From contig NZ_CP132339.1 in the NCBI RefSeq assembly GCF_030944405.1, forward strand, positions 5,766,001 to 5,830,000: a stretch of 64,000 nt of DNA, in the 5' to 3' direction. Both the position numbers and the translations under genes were made by a program. Origin of the DNA: Janthinobacterium sp. J1-1 (GTDB lineage Bacteria > Pseudomonadota > Gammaproteobacteria > Burkholderiales > Burkholderiaceae_D). The notes beneath the pieces are model-generated. The model saw nothing but the letters and a program-made list of their open reading frames with translations, was not told the origin of the DNA and did no database searches. Below, one piece after another: positions 18,225 through 26,976 of this stretch; the stretch's first letter is position 1, and every line of letters begins with the position of its first letter.

Positions 18225-19895
18225 TCAGCGCCGGCGTTTTTTCCACAGCCGGCGCGCGTAGAGGCCCGCGCCCAGCAGCAGCGCCAGCAAGGTGCCACCG
18301 GCCAGCGCCACCGGCCACGGCAGCAAACCGCGTGGCGGCGGATTGCTGGCCAGGCCATCGCGCAGGGCGGCCGGAAACGGCCGCGGCTCGACCGGCACGA
18401 TCTTCCAGTCGGCCGGGTCGGGCGGCGTGCGCGCCATGTATTCGCCATACGAAAACACGGGCGCCGAACCGAACGCCCGGCTCGACGGAATTTGCGGAAT
18501 CCGCACCAGGATCAGGGCCTCGACGTCGCTGCGCAGCTGCTGTTCGAACGGCGTCAGGGCGCGCCCCGGCGTGCCGCTGACCAATTGCAGCAGATCCTGC
18601 CCGGCCGCATCGAAGGCCACCGCCGGATACAGGCGCGTCTGCTCCTCGCTCAGGTAGTCATACGCCTTGCGGCCTTCCTTCAGGCTCGCTTTGCTGATCG
18701 CTTTGTAGGGATAGCCGGCCAGGGCCATCAGCGCATGGGTCGGTCCGCGTCCCGGAATATGCCAGCCCAGGGCGTCGAACACATCCATGCTCAGGCCCGC
18801 GCAGTTGTTCAGCGCGCCGTCGTACGCGATATCGTGCCGGTAATACTGGTTGTACAGGCGCTGCACGCCGCCCTGGTAGGCCTTTGCGGTACGCGGATGG
18901 TTCAGCACGGCGACCAGCATGTACGAGGGCCGGTAATACGCTTGCCCGCTGTTCAGGTCGGCCAGGTAGTTATCCATCGGCACGGGCGCGGCCAGGATGC
19001 CTTTTTCGCCATAGGCGTCGAGGCCATAAAAATTGTTCACGATCCAGTCGGCAAACTCGCCGCGCGGCCCCATGGTGCCGGTGGCGATCGCAAAATGGCC
19101 GCCGTAGGCTTCGTCGTCATCGCCCTGGGCGCCGTTCAGCATGACGGCCAGCACCGGCTTGCCTTCCCACTGGCTGGCCGCGCCGGGCTGGCGCTGCCAC
19201 ACCAGGCGGTTCGAATAGGCGCTCTTCGCGCCGCCATCGTGCGCCCGCACATAGTCGACCAGGCCGTCCTTGCCTTTCAATGGCTCGAGCGCCAGCGCTT
19301 TGGCGCCAATCGCGAACTCGTTCGGCCAGATGGTGCGCGCCGTGTAGCGCTGCAGGCCGTCGACCTGTTCCAGGGTGCCGCGCACGCGCACCGGCTTGCC
19401 CTCGAAGAAAGCGCGCGAGCTGGCGTCGAAATACGACAGATTGGTGGCGATCTTCGGCGTCAGCCGCCATGGCAGCACGTCGCCCGTGGGCAGGCGCAGG
19501 CTGGCGCCGTCCGCTGAAAAGGTGGCGTCGGGCAGCAGCTGCGGCGCGCCCAGCCAGACCAGGCCGGGATAGGCCAGCGCCTGCGCCTGCGCGCCGGCGG
19601 CCCAGGTCCGCACATCGTCCTTGCCGCGCGCCACGCTTGAATGGCCGGACACGGGCAGGCCCGCCGCGGGCACCGCGATGACTTCGTCGCGGAAATAGAA
19701 CATCGCTTGCGGGATGGTCGGGCAATCGACGCACTTGCCGTCGGCAAGGCGAAAATCCCGGCCCGGATGCAGGCCCAGCGGCGCTTCCAGCGCATCGCGC
19801 ACGCCGGCAGGCGGCGCGGCATGGCCAGGGCCGGACAGGCCGGTCAATACCGTCAAAACAGCAATCGCATGAGAATGCGCCTTCCAGGTTGTCAT
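18225..19895 (-). CDS. Exported, membrane-anchored protein, possible permuted papain-fold enzyme
   Basis: No named function recognised. The 556 residues begin with a signal sequence (about 8-27, ending GHAAPPAG) and end with one membrane segment (about 520-547) followed by RLWKKRRR, so the body is predicted periplasmic and anchored at its C-terminus. Two conserved-looking motifs stand out: GGHFAIATG (His267) and LNNCAGLSMDVFDALG (Cys365), with aromatic stretches between them. The His-before-Cys order, with Cys in an N-N-C context before a helix, recalls circularly permuted NlpC/P60-type enzymes such as DUF4105/Lnb proteins. That link is inference by motif only. Its stop is 3 bp from the convergent ppc stop. 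Confidence 0.75.
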   Translation of the reverse strand: MTTWKAHSHAIAVLTVLTGLSGPGHAAPPAGVRDALEAPLGLHPGRDFRLADGKCVDCPTIPQAMFYFRDEVIAVPAAGLPVSGHSSVARGKDDVRTWAAGAQAQALAYPGLVWLGAPQLLPDATFSADGASLRLPTGDVLPWRLTPKIATNLSYFDASSRAFFEGKPVRVRGTLEQVDGLQRYTARTIWPNEFAIGAKALALEPLKGKDGLVDYVRAHDGGAKSAYSNRLVWQRQPGAASQWEGKPVLAVMLNGAQGDDDEAYGGHFAIATGTMGPRGEFADWIVNNFYGLDAYGEKGILAAPVPMDNYLADLNSGQAYYRPSYMLVAVLNHPRTAKAYQGGVQRLYNQYYRHDIAYDGALNNCAGLSMDVFDALGWHIPGRGPTHALMALAGYPYKAISKASLKEGRKAYDYLSEEQTRLYPAVAFDAAGQDLLQLVSGTPGRALTPFEQQLRSDVEALILVRIPQIPSSRAFGSAPVFSYGEYMARTPPDPADWKIVPVEPRPFPAALRDGLASNPPPRGLLPWPVALAGGTLLALLLGAGLYARRLWKKRRR

Positions 19896-20115
19896 AGCCA
19901 GCGTGCTCCAGAGGATAGCAGCGATTGATCAGTGCTGCCGATTGTAAGCGAATACAGGCATGGCACTATTGCGACACGGCAATCAATAGAGTGGCTGATG
20001 CACGGTAGAAATTATTTTTAAAGCAATGTAAGTAAAGCATTACAATGCATGGGAATAATATCTGTCCGACCATGTGCAGCGGCGCGCGCCACCGTACCGA
20101 TATTCAAAGGCACCG

Positions 20116-21789
20116 ATGGCACAACCGTCGTTTCAACTGCTGCATGCGGCGACTATCGCCGCTCTCGCCCTGGGACTGGTGGCCGTACTGCTGGCGACAG
20201 TCATTCACCTGCTGCGCCGGCAACTGCAAGCGAGCCGCGCGCGCTACCGCCAATTCAGCGATGCGGTGCAGGACGGCGTCTGGCAGACCGACGCCGCCGG
20301 CAACATCCTGGAGGCCAACCGGCGCATGGGAGAAATGCTGGGCTTGCCCGTGCAAGAACTGATCGGCCGCAATATCCGCGACCTGTTCGATGAGGCGACG
20401 CTGCTGCGCGTGTGCGCCTTGCTGCGCGAGGACGAGGACGAGGACGAGGACGATGGCGGCGCCGCGCGCCTGCTGGATTATGTGCGCGCCGATGGCCGCC
20501 AGGCCTGGGCCATGATACGCGGCAAGCGCCTGTTCGGCAGCCAGGGCCAGTTGCGCGGGGCGCTGACGGTGGCCACCGATGTGACCGAGCATCACCTGGC
20601 ACGGCAGGCACTGAGCACGGCCCATGCGGACCTGGGCCAGCGCATCGCGTTGCGCACGGCACAGTTGCAGGATGTAAACGAATTGCTGTCGGCCGAAATC
20701 GCCGTGCGCCGCGAGGCCGAGCAGGCACTGGCGCACAGCGAAACACAGTTGCAGGAGATCATATCCATGTTGCCGCTGGCGCTGTTCCTGAAAACCGCCG
20801 ATTCGCAGATCGTGCTGATGAACCAGGCCTGCGAGCAGCAATGGGGCATCGGCCTGCAGGAACTGACGGCGCGCACCGAAGAACGCTACTACTCACCCGA
20901 GCAGCTGCGGGGCTTTCGCGAGGAAGACCGCCAGGCGTTTGCGCAGCGCCGCGTGATCGTGCGCGAAAACGTGCTGTGGAACGACCGTCTGCAGCAGCAC
21001 CGGCGTGTGCTGACGCACAAGCAGCCGATTTTCGACCGGCACGGCCATCCGCAGCTGATCATCGGCATCGGCATCGACATCACCGAGCGCCAGCGCACGG
21101 AAGAGGCGCTGCGCCAGTCGCTGCTGCAACTGCGCGAACTGTCGGATCACCAGGAAAGCATCAAGGACGCAGAGCGGCGCCGCATCGCGCTCGATATCCA
21201 CGACGACCTGGGGCAAAGCCTGATGGCGCTGAAGATCGACGCGAGCCTGCTGCATGCGCGCACCGGTGAAAAACACGCGCGGCTGCGGCGCCACACGCGG
21301 CGCGCGCTGGCCACCATCGACGCCAGCATCGCCGCCGTGCGCGCCATCATCAACGATCTGTATCCGAGCACCCTGGAGCTGGGCCTGGTGCCGGCCGTCG
21401 AATGGCTGGTACGGCAGATGAACACGCTGGGCGGCAGTCGCTACCATCTGCGGCTGGCCGATCCCGATACCGGCGAAGGGCTGGACCGGCGCCAGACGGC
21501 CGCCCTGTTCCGCGTGATCCAGGAGTCGCTGTCGAACAGCCTGCGCCACGCGCGCGCCAGCACGGTGGAGGTGACCCTGGGGCAGTGCGCCAGCCAGGTC
21601 CTGGTGCGCATCAGCGATGACGGCATCGGCATGCAGCCCGGCGACGACGGCAAGCGCGCCGCGTTCGGCCTGAAAAGCATGCGCGAACGTATCCATGCCC
21701 TCGGTGGCACGCTGTACATCGACAGCCTGCCGGGCCAGGGCACGACGCTGGAAATCCGTTTGCCGCTGAGTCTGCCCGAGCGGGGCTGA
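20116..21789 (+). CDS. PAS-containing sensor histidine kinase, NarX/DegS type (orphan)
   Basis: A 557-residue sensor kinase. Order: one N-terminal membrane segment (about 8-32), a first PAS domain (about 45-165), a second PAS domain (about 205-325, ending IGIDITERQRTEEAL), a HisKA_3 dimerisation region with the phospho-acceptor His in RRRIALDIHDDLGQSL, and a C-terminal HATPase domain (LFRVIQESLSNSLRHARAS, ISDDGIGM, FGLKSMRERIHALGG). The start at 20116 is chosen for the AAAGG site 5 bp upstream; an in-frame ATG at 20074 lacks one. No LuxR-type response regulator is adjacent, so its partner is elsewhere. An acidic Glu-Asp run interrupts the first PAS domain. Confidence 0.88.
   Translation: MAQPSFQLLHAATIAALALGLVAVLLATVIHLLRRQLQASRARYRQFSDAVQDGVWQTDAAGNILEANRRMGEMLGLPVQELIGRNIRDLFDEATLLRVCALLREDEDEDEDDGGAARLLDYVRADGRQAWAMIRGKRLFGSQGQLRGALTVATDVTEHHLARQALSTAHADLGQRIALRTAQLQDVNELLSAEIAVRREAEQALAHSETQLQEIISMLPLALFLKTADSQIVLMNQACEQQWGIGLQELTARTEERYYSPEQLRGFREEDRQAFAQRRVIVRENVLWNDRLQQHRRVLTHKQPIFDRHGHPQLIIGIGIDITERQRTEEALRQSLLQLRELSDHQESIKDAERRRIALDIHDDLGQSLMALKIDASLLHARTGEKHARLRRHTRRALATIDASIAAVRAIINDLYPSTLELGLVPAVEWLVRQMNTLGGSRYHLRLADPDTGEGLDRRQTAALFRVIQESLSNSLRHARASTVEVTLGQCASQVLVRISDDGIGMQPGDDGKRAAFGLKSMRERIHALGGTLYIDSLPGQGTTLEIRLPLSLPERG
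20428..20451 (+). repeat. In-frame hexanucleotide repeat (GAGGAC)x4 in the kinase gene
   Basis: Four perfect tandem GAGGAC units encode Glu-Asp pairs inside the first PAS domain of the histidine kinase. Changes in copy number would stay in frame and only lengthen or shorten an acidic loop. Confidence 0.85.
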
Positions 21790-21804
21790 GACGGCGTACG
21801 GACG

Positions 21805-21832
21805 AAAAAAAAGAGGCTTGCGCCTCTTTTTT
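21805..21832. terminator. Bidirectional intrinsic terminator between the kinase gene and rpoD
   Basis: Stem AAAGAGGC / GCCTCTTT with loop TTGC, with an A-run before and T-run after. It is placed between two convergent genes and works in both directions. Confidence 0.9.
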
Positions 21833-21843
21833 GCCTGCCTGGC

Positions 21844-24402
21844 TTAGTTCTGCGTCAGGAAGGTTTTCAGTTTGTCCGAACGCGACGGCTGGCGCAGCTT
21901 GCTCATCGCCTTCGCTTCGATCTGGCGTATCCGCTCGCGCGTGACGTCGAACTGCTTGCCCACTTCTTCCAGCGTGTGGTCGTTCGACATTTCCACGCCA
22001 TAGCGCATGCGCAGCACTTTCGCTTCGCGAGGCGTCAGGGAATCGAGCACTTCCTTGATCACGTTGCGCATCGAGGCGTGCAGCGCGGCGTCCAGCGGCG
22101 CCAGGGTGGTGTTGTCTTCGATAAAGTCGCCCAGTTGCGAATCGCCATCTTCGCCCATCGGCGTTTCCATGGAAATCGGCTCTTTGGCGATCTTCATGAT
22201 TTCGCGCACCTTGTTTTCCGGCATTTCCATCTTGACGGCCAGGGTCGCCAGGTCCGGCTCGCTGCCGGTTTCCTGCATGATCTGGCGCGAGATGCGGTTC
22301 ATCTTGTTGATCGTTTCGATCATGTGCACCGGCACGCGGATGGTGCGGGCCATGTCGGCGATCGAACGCGTGATGGCCTGGCGGATCCACCAGGTGGCGT
22401 AGGTCGAGAACTTGTAGCCGCGGCGGTATTCGAACTTGTCGACCGCTTTCAGCAGGCCGATATTGCCTTCCTGGATCAGGTCGAGGAATTGCAGGCCGCG
22501 GTTGATGTATTTCTTGGCGATCGAAATTACCAGGCGCAAGTTGGCAACCGTCATTTCGCGTTTCGCGTGGCGCGCGCGTTTTTCGCCGGCCGCCATCTGC
22601 TTGTTGATCTTGCGCAGGTCGGCCAGCGGCAAGGCCACGCGGGCCTGCAGGTCGATCATTTTCTTTTGCAGCTCTTTCACGGCCGGCACGTTACGGCTCA
22701 AAATCGCGCTGTACGGATACTTGCAGTCGACTTCGCGGTCGACCCATTCCAGGTCCGTCTCGTTGCCCGGAAACACCTTGATGAAGTGGGCGCGCGGCAT
22801 GCCGCATTTGTTCACGCACAGTTCCAGCACGGCGCGCTCGATATGGCGCACTTCTTCCATCTGGCCGCGCAGGGTGTCGCACAGCTTCTCGACCACCTTG
22901 GCGGTGAAGCGGATGCCCAGCAGTTCCTGCGAGATCGCTTCCTGCGCCTTGACATAGGCTTTCGAATTGTAGCCTTCCGGCGCCTTGCGCATCTTCTCGT
23001 ACTGGGTCGAGATGACGTTGAATTTTTCCAGCGCATTCTTTTTCAGCTGCGCCAGCTGTTCGCTCGAGAAGCCCGCCGCGCCGCCATTGGCGTCGCCGTC
23101 TTCTTCTTCCGCTTCTTCTTCCTCTTCCTCTTCGTCGCCGGTGGCGGCGGCAGGCACGACCACGGCGGCCGGCGCCGGGGCATTGCTTTCGTTCAGGTCG
23201 ACAAAGCCGTCGACCACTTCATCGACCTTGATTTCGTCGCGCGCGATCTTCTGCGACAGGGCGACGATTTCGCCGATGGTGGTCGGGCAGGCGGAAATCG
23301 CCTGGATCATGTCTTTCAGGCCGCCTTCGATGCGCTTGGCGATCTCGATCTCGCCTTCGCGCGTCAGCAGCGCCACGGCGCCCATTTCACGCATGTACAT
23401 GCGCACCGGGTCGGTGGTGCGGCCGAAGTCGGAATCGACCGTCGACAGCGCGGTGGCGGCCGCCGCTTCGACTTCGTCGTCGCTGGTGACGGTGGCGACG
23501 TTGTCAGTCAACAACAGGCTTTCCGCGTCAGGGGCGCGCTCGTAGACGGCGATGCCCATGTCGTTGAAGGTGGCGATGATGCCTTCGATCGCTTCCGGAT
23601 CGATGATGTTTTCCGGCAGTTGGTCATTGATCTCGGCATAGGTCAGGAAACCGCGTTCCTTGCCCATGTTGATCAGGCCGGTAATCTGCTTGCGGCGGCG
23701 CTCCAGGTCGGCAGCCGAGGCTTCCGGATCGCCCAGCGCGTCGGCCACGCCACCCTTGGCCTTGCGGTCGCGCGCTTTCGACACGGCTTTCAGTTCGGCG
23801 CGCTCGACGGCGTTCAGTGCCGCCACTTCGTCGTTTTCCGGCGTGAATTCGCTCGGCTTGCGGCCACGGCGGCCCGGCACCTTGACGGTCGGCAGGAAGT
23901 AGTTCGAGGTATCGATGGCGGCCAGGGCGTCGGCGTCGGTGGTCTTGCTGACCGCCTGCGCGCCGGTGATGATGGTGACGGGCGCCGGTTCGACCTTGGC
24001 GCGCACGACTTTCGAGCGGGCCGCCGTTACCACCTTGTTGGTGGCGGCGCTTTCGCTGACCTTGCGTGGCGCGGCAGCCACTTTCACGTTTGGTGCGATC
24101 TTTACGCTCGGCACCTTGGCCGGCGCAACGTCGGCGGCTTCATCCGTAGCGCTCACTTCCGCTGGCAGCTCGGCCGCCACTGGCGTTTCCGCGGCAACGT
24201 CCAGCGGCGGCACGGCGGCCAGGCGCGAACGGCTCTTCTTGACGACCGTCACCACGGTCGGCGTGACCACGGTCGCTTCCGGATTCGCTTGCGCATTATC
24301 GATGAAGTAAGATAGAGTCGTTTTTGGAACGGCTAATTGCGCGGAGGCCGCCGGGCGTGGCGCCTTGACGGACAACGTTAAAGTTTTTGGCGTATTCTTC
24401 AT
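21844..24402 (-). CDS. rpoD: RNA polymerase primary sigma factor RpoD (sigma-70)
   Basis: Housekeeping-type sigma factor. The 852 residues are far longer than the 613 of E. coli RpoD, mainly because of an Ala/Val/Lys-rich N-terminal extension of about 180 residues and an acidic insert (about 430-450, [14 protein letters not shown]). Region 1.1 starts near residue 230 ([21 protein letters not shown]). Region 1.2 is [20 protein letters not shown]. Regions 2.3-2.4 include [19 protein letters not shown], and region 4.2 includes [20 protein letters not shown]. The ATG at 24400-24402 is preceded by a weak AAGAGA site. It is not next to dnaG or rpsU as in many proteobacteria; its leader is described separately. 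Confidence 0.95.
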   Translation of the reverse strand: MKNTPKTLTLSVKAPRPAASAQLAVPKTTLSYFIDNAQANPEATVVTPTVVTVVKKSRSRLAAVPPLDVAAETPVAAELPAEVSATDEAADVAPAKVPSVKIAPNVKVAAAPRKVSESAATNKVVTAARSKVVRAKVEPAPVTIITGAQAVSKTTDADALAAIDTSNYFLPTVKVPGRRGRKPSEFTPENDEVAALNAVERAELKAVSKARDRKAKGGVADALGDPEASAADLERRRKQITGLINMGKERGFLTYAEINDQLPENIIDPEAIEGIIATFNDMGIAVYERAPDAESLLLTDNVATVTSDDEVEAAAATALSTVDSDFGRTTDPVRMYMREMGAVALLTREGEIEIAKRIEGGLKDMIQAISACPTTIGEIVALSQKIARDEIKVDEVVDGFVDLNESNAPAPAAVVVPAAATGDEEEEEEEAEEEDGDANGGAAGFSSEQLAQLKKNALEKFNVISTQYEKMRKAPEGYNSKAYVKAQEAISQELLGIRFTAKVVEKLCDTLRGQMEEVRHIERAVLELCVNKCGMPRAHFIKVFPGNETDLEWVDREVDCKYPYSAILSRNVPAVKELQKKMIDLQARVALPLADLRKINKQMAAGEKRARHAKREMTVANLRLVISIAKKYINRGLQFLDLIQEGNIGLLKAVDKFEYRRGYKFSTYATWWIRQAITRSIADMARTIRVPVHMIETINKMNRISRQIMQETGSEPDLATLAVKMEMPENKVREIMKIAKEPISMETPMGEDGDSQLGDFIEDNTTLAPLDAALHASMRNVIKEVLDSLTPREAKVLRMRYGVEMSNDHTLEEVGKQFDVTRERIRQIEAKAMSKLRQPSRSDKLKTFLTQN

Positions 24403-24624
24403 GAGATATCTCTTAATGCGAGACCAGATGGTGTCGGCGCGAAGTGAATGATTCCACCTAAGCCTGCGAAACCGGACTCGATGGAGCGTATTGTTGCGGC
24501 TGCCGTCTAGCGGCAGCGGCGCCTGTGTATCGGAACGTTCAAAGCCCGCGCATCCTGCAACAGCGGCGGGCTGGACGGCGAGGCCGAAGCCGGGTCAGAT
24601 AAACAAGCGATGTACATTGCGGAA

Positions 24625-24653
24625 TGAAAAAAAGCCCGTACCAGAACGGGCTT
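24625..24653 (-). terminator. Intrinsic terminator inside the rpoD leader
   Basis: On the minus strand the stem AAGCCCGT/ACGGGCTT with a six-base loop is followed by a run of T residues (forward strand GAAAAAAAG). The forward-strand side lacks a T-run (TTGTTGTTG), so it acts on leftward transcripts. It lies 222 bp upstream of the rpoD start, with no minus-strand gene before it that it could serve. Confidence 0.8.
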
Positions 24654-24848
24654 GTTGTTGTTCAGTGAAGACACAGCGGAGAGCAAGATCATGGATGAAT
24701 GCCGATAAGCCGAATGACAAGCACACTATCTGCTGTCAACAAGGCGGATATCAAGGCCGCCATGGAATGCTCATATCCCCTGCTCTTATCCCCTGTACAT
24801 CTGATTCGCCCCGTAAAAAACCCGGTGCAGTCATCAGCGCAAGCCGAC

Positions 24849-24854
24849 ATTATA
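24849..24854 (-). promoter_or_regulatory. Candidate -10 element of the rpoD leader transcript
   Basis: A perfect TATAAT on the minus strand, preceded by an AT-rich stretch but without a clear -35 at 16-18 bp. A separate TTGACA at 24909-24914 has only a poor -10 (GTCGTA, spacing 17). Either could start a transcript that meets the terminator at 24653-24625. Confidence 0.4.
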
Positions 24855-24983
24855 CACATTCAAGCATTTTTGCGCTTGTCTTCATTACGACGATGCAGGA
24901 CAAATGCGTGTCAAGTTGCCAAAAAAGACAATGCACTCGCCTGTGGCGCGTGCTATGCTCCCCTTTTATAGCCTAACCCCACG

Positions 24984-25505
24984 ATGTCGATGACCAGCTC
25001 CACGCCAGACCAGCAAGCCACCACTCCTGACACGCACGCGGACGCCGCAGCAGTATCTGCGCCTGTACCGGAGGCCGTAACAGCGGCCCCGGCAGCCGCA
25101 CCGGCCGGCCTGACGGCGCGCGCGCTGCTCAAGCAGTTCCAGGAGCAATTCCCGCCGTTCCGCGATTGCCTGCCCTTGTCGATCGGTATCGACAAGCAGA
25201 TCCTGGCCCGCCTGCCGGACCTGGACCGCAAGCTGATGCGCACGGCGCTGGGCATCCACACCGGTTCGCTGCGCTATCTGCGCGTGATGGAAAAAGCCAA
25301 GGTACGCTACGACCTCGACGGCAAAGCCGGCGCGGAAGTCACCGCCACCCACCGCGAACACGCCACGCAAGTATTGCAGCAGCGCTTCAAGAAAGAAGCC
25401 GACCGCAAGAAGGCCGAGCGCGAAGCGGCAGCGGCCGAGGAAGCCAACCGCCTGCGCCTTGAAAAGCTCAATTTGCTGACCGCGAAGTTCTCGCGCAAAG
25501 GCTGA
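24984..25505 (+). CDS. proQ: ProQ/FinO-family RNA chaperone
   Basis: A 173-residue RNA-binding protein. The N-terminus (about 1-45) is an Ala/Pro/Thr-rich linker. The FinO/ProQ domain follows (about 48-125), with ALLKQFQEQFPPFRDCLPLSIGI, LRTALGIHTGSLRYL-like DRKLMRTALGIHTGSLRYL and RYDLDG. The C-terminus (about 128-173) is highly charged and predicted helical (KKEADRKKAEREAAAAEEA). ProQ proteins bind structured 3' ends of mRNAs and sRNAs. It is divergent from rpoD and followed after 9 bp by a 3'-5' exonuclease gene, probably in one operon. Confidence 0.9.
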   Translation: MSMTSSTPDQQATTPDTHADAAAVSAPVPEAVTAAPAAAPAGLTARALLKQFQEQFPPFRDCLPLSIGIDKQILARLPDLDRKLMRTALGIHTGSLRYLRVMEKAKVRYDLDGKAGAEVTATHREHATQVLQQRFKKEADRKKAEREAAAAEEANRLRLEKLNLLTAKFSRKG

Positions 25506-25514
25506 TCCGGCTTC

Positions 25515-26177
25515 ATGGATAACGCCTCCGCGCCACTCCAGCCAGCCGCTCCCGCCTTGCCGCCCTACCAGGGCATCCGCCTCGAAGACGTGCGCCTGGT
25601 GCGCACCGCCGGCGAAGCGCAAGCCGCCATGGCCGCCCTGCTGGCGACGGACGCGATCGGCTTCGACACCGAATCGAAGCCGACCTTCGTCAAGGGCGAG
25701 TCGTCGACCGGCCCGCACCTGATCCAGCTGGCCACCGACGACACCGCCTATCTGTTCCAGGTCGGATCGGCTGCCACGCCGGCGCTGGCCGAGCTGAAAG
25801 CCATCCTCGAATCGACCGTCACCTTGAAAGTCGGTTTCGGCCTGTCCGACGACGTCAAGCGCTTGCGCAACAAGCTGGGCATTGCGCCGGCCGGCGTGCT
25901 CGACCTGTCGGTGGCCCTGCGTGGCGGCCAGCGCAACGACCTGGGCGCCAAGACGGCGGTGGCCAAATTCTTCGGCCTGCATCTGCAAAAGTCGAAAAAG
26001 ATTTCCACCACCAACTGGGCTTCGGCCCGCCTGTCCGACAAGCAGATCCTGTACGCGGCCGACGATGCGCAGGTAGCCCTGCGCGTGTACCGCCGCTGGA
26101 TCGCGGATGGCGGCAAGGTGGCGCCGCAAAAAGCGCCGCGCGCCCCGGCGCCGGCCAGCATGCCGGCCGATTCATAG
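25515..26177 (+). CDS. DEDD-type 3'-5' exonuclease domain protein
   Basis: A 220-residue protein consisting essentially of one RNase D/DnaQ-like 3'-5' exonuclease domain. Exo I is IGFDTESKPTF (Asp and Glu metal ligands, about residues 50-60), Exo II lies in VTLKVGFGLSDDVKRL (about 95-112), and Exo III in LSDKQILYAADDAQVALRVYR (about 173-193), with Tyr-Ala-Ala-Asp-Asp pointing to the DEDDy class. There is no HRDC domain, so it is not full-length RNase D. The nucleic acid substrate is unknown; its place 9 bp after proQ suggests RNA, as inference. Confidence 0.88.
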   Translation: MDNASAPLQPAAPALPPYQGIRLEDVRLVRTAGEAQAAMAALLATDAIGFDTESKPTFVKGESSTGPHLIQLATDDTAYLFQVGSAATPALAELKAILESTVTLKVGFGLSDDVKRLRNKLGIAPAGVLDLSVALRGGQRNDLGAKTAVAKFFGLHLQKSKKISTTNWASARLSDKQILYAADDAQVALRVYRRWIADGGKVAPQKAPRAPAPASMPADS

Positions 26178-26259
26178 CGTTTTCACACCATTGCCACTGT
26201 CTTAACAGGCGAGAACAGTATATGCTAGGCAACTAAACCAGCATATACAGGTGTACAGC

Positions 26260-26976
26260 ATGCGGCGACCTCTTTCCAGGCTGTTGATTTCGCTGGCCGG
26301 CATGGCAAGCGGCATGGCGCTGGCCGCGCCGGCACTAGTACCAGATACCCTGGCGCAGCGCATCAAGGCCTGTACATCCTGCCATGCGCAAGAGGAACGC
26401 CAAGACGCCTTCTTTCCCCGCATCGCCGGCAAGCCCTCGGGCTACCTGTACAACCAGCTGCTCAATTTCCGCGACGGCCGGCGCCGCTACCCGATGATGA
26501 CCTATATGGTCGAGCACCTGCCGGACGCCTACCTCCAGGAAATCGCCGACTATTTTTCGCAGCAGCACCCCACGCCGCCGCCGGCCCAGGCCAGCACGGC
26601 GGGCACGGCCGCCCTGGCGCGCGGCAAGCAGCTGGTGCTTGCGGGCGACAGCGTGAAAAAAATCCCGGCCTGCATCAGCTGCCATGGCCAGCAGCTGGCT
26701 GGCGTGGCGCCCGCCATTCCAGGCTTGCTGGGCTTGCCGCGCGACTATATCAACGCCCAGTTCGGCGCCTGGAAGAACGGCGTGCGCCGCGCCCATGCGC
26801 CCGACTGCATGGCCGTGATCGCCGAGCGCCTGTCCGACGCCGACGTCGGCGCGGTGTCCGCCTGGCTGGGCACGCAGGCGGCCGACGCCAGTGCCCGCCC
26901 GGCGGACGCCATGACATTCCCCTTGCCGCTGCACTGCGGCAGCGTGCCGGGCTCCACCGCCGGGGGAGCGCCATGA
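26260..26976 (+). CDS. Di-haem c-type cytochrome
   Basis: A 238-residue exported cytochrome with two CXXCH haem-attachment sites: CTSCH (about residues 39-43) and CISCH (about 138-142), so it is probably a tandem of two class-I-like domains of the cytochrome c4 kind. The signal peptide is MRRPLSRLLISLAGMASGMALAAP. The ATG at 26260 is preferred to a GTG at 26251 because it gives a cleaner signal peptide. The stop overlaps the next cytochrome start (ATGA), implying a coupled pair that passes electrons in the periplasm. No dehydrogenase subunit is adjacent. Confidence 0.88.
   Translation: MRRPLSRLLISLAGMASGMALAAPALVPDTLAQRIKACTSCHAQEERQDAFFPRIAGKPSGYLYNQLLNFRDGRRRYPMMTYMVEHLPDAYLQEIADYFSQQHPTPPPAQASTAGTAALARGKQLVLAGDSVKKIPACISCHGQQLAGVAPAIPGLLGLPRDYINAQFGAWKNGVRRAHAPDCMAVIAERLSDADVGAVSAWLGTQAADASARPADAMTFPLPLHCGSVPGSTAGGAP

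Larger units (their letters stand above)
24403..24983. other. Long non-coding leader of rpoD and divergent proQ promoter region
   Basis: No gene is recognisable in these 581 bp. Read on the minus strand they hold a perfect -35 hexamer TTGACA (24909-24914), a perfect -10 hexamer TATAAT (24849-24854), an intrinsic terminator (24625-24653), and a further 222 bp before the rpoD start. That last part includes a small palindrome CTGCCGTCTAGCGGCAG (24500-24516). A 61-codon minus-strand frame (24507-24692) overlaps the terminator but shows no coding character. Confidence 0.7.

Noticed and set aside
24500..24516. Palindrome CTGCCGTCTAGCGGCAG as a terminator
   Set aside because: No T-run follows on either strand; it may be a regulator site but nothing supports that.
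24507..24692. Leader peptide of 61 codons in the rpoD leader
   Set aside because: It reads through the terminator stem and has no ribosome site or codon run that would suggest attenuation by translation.
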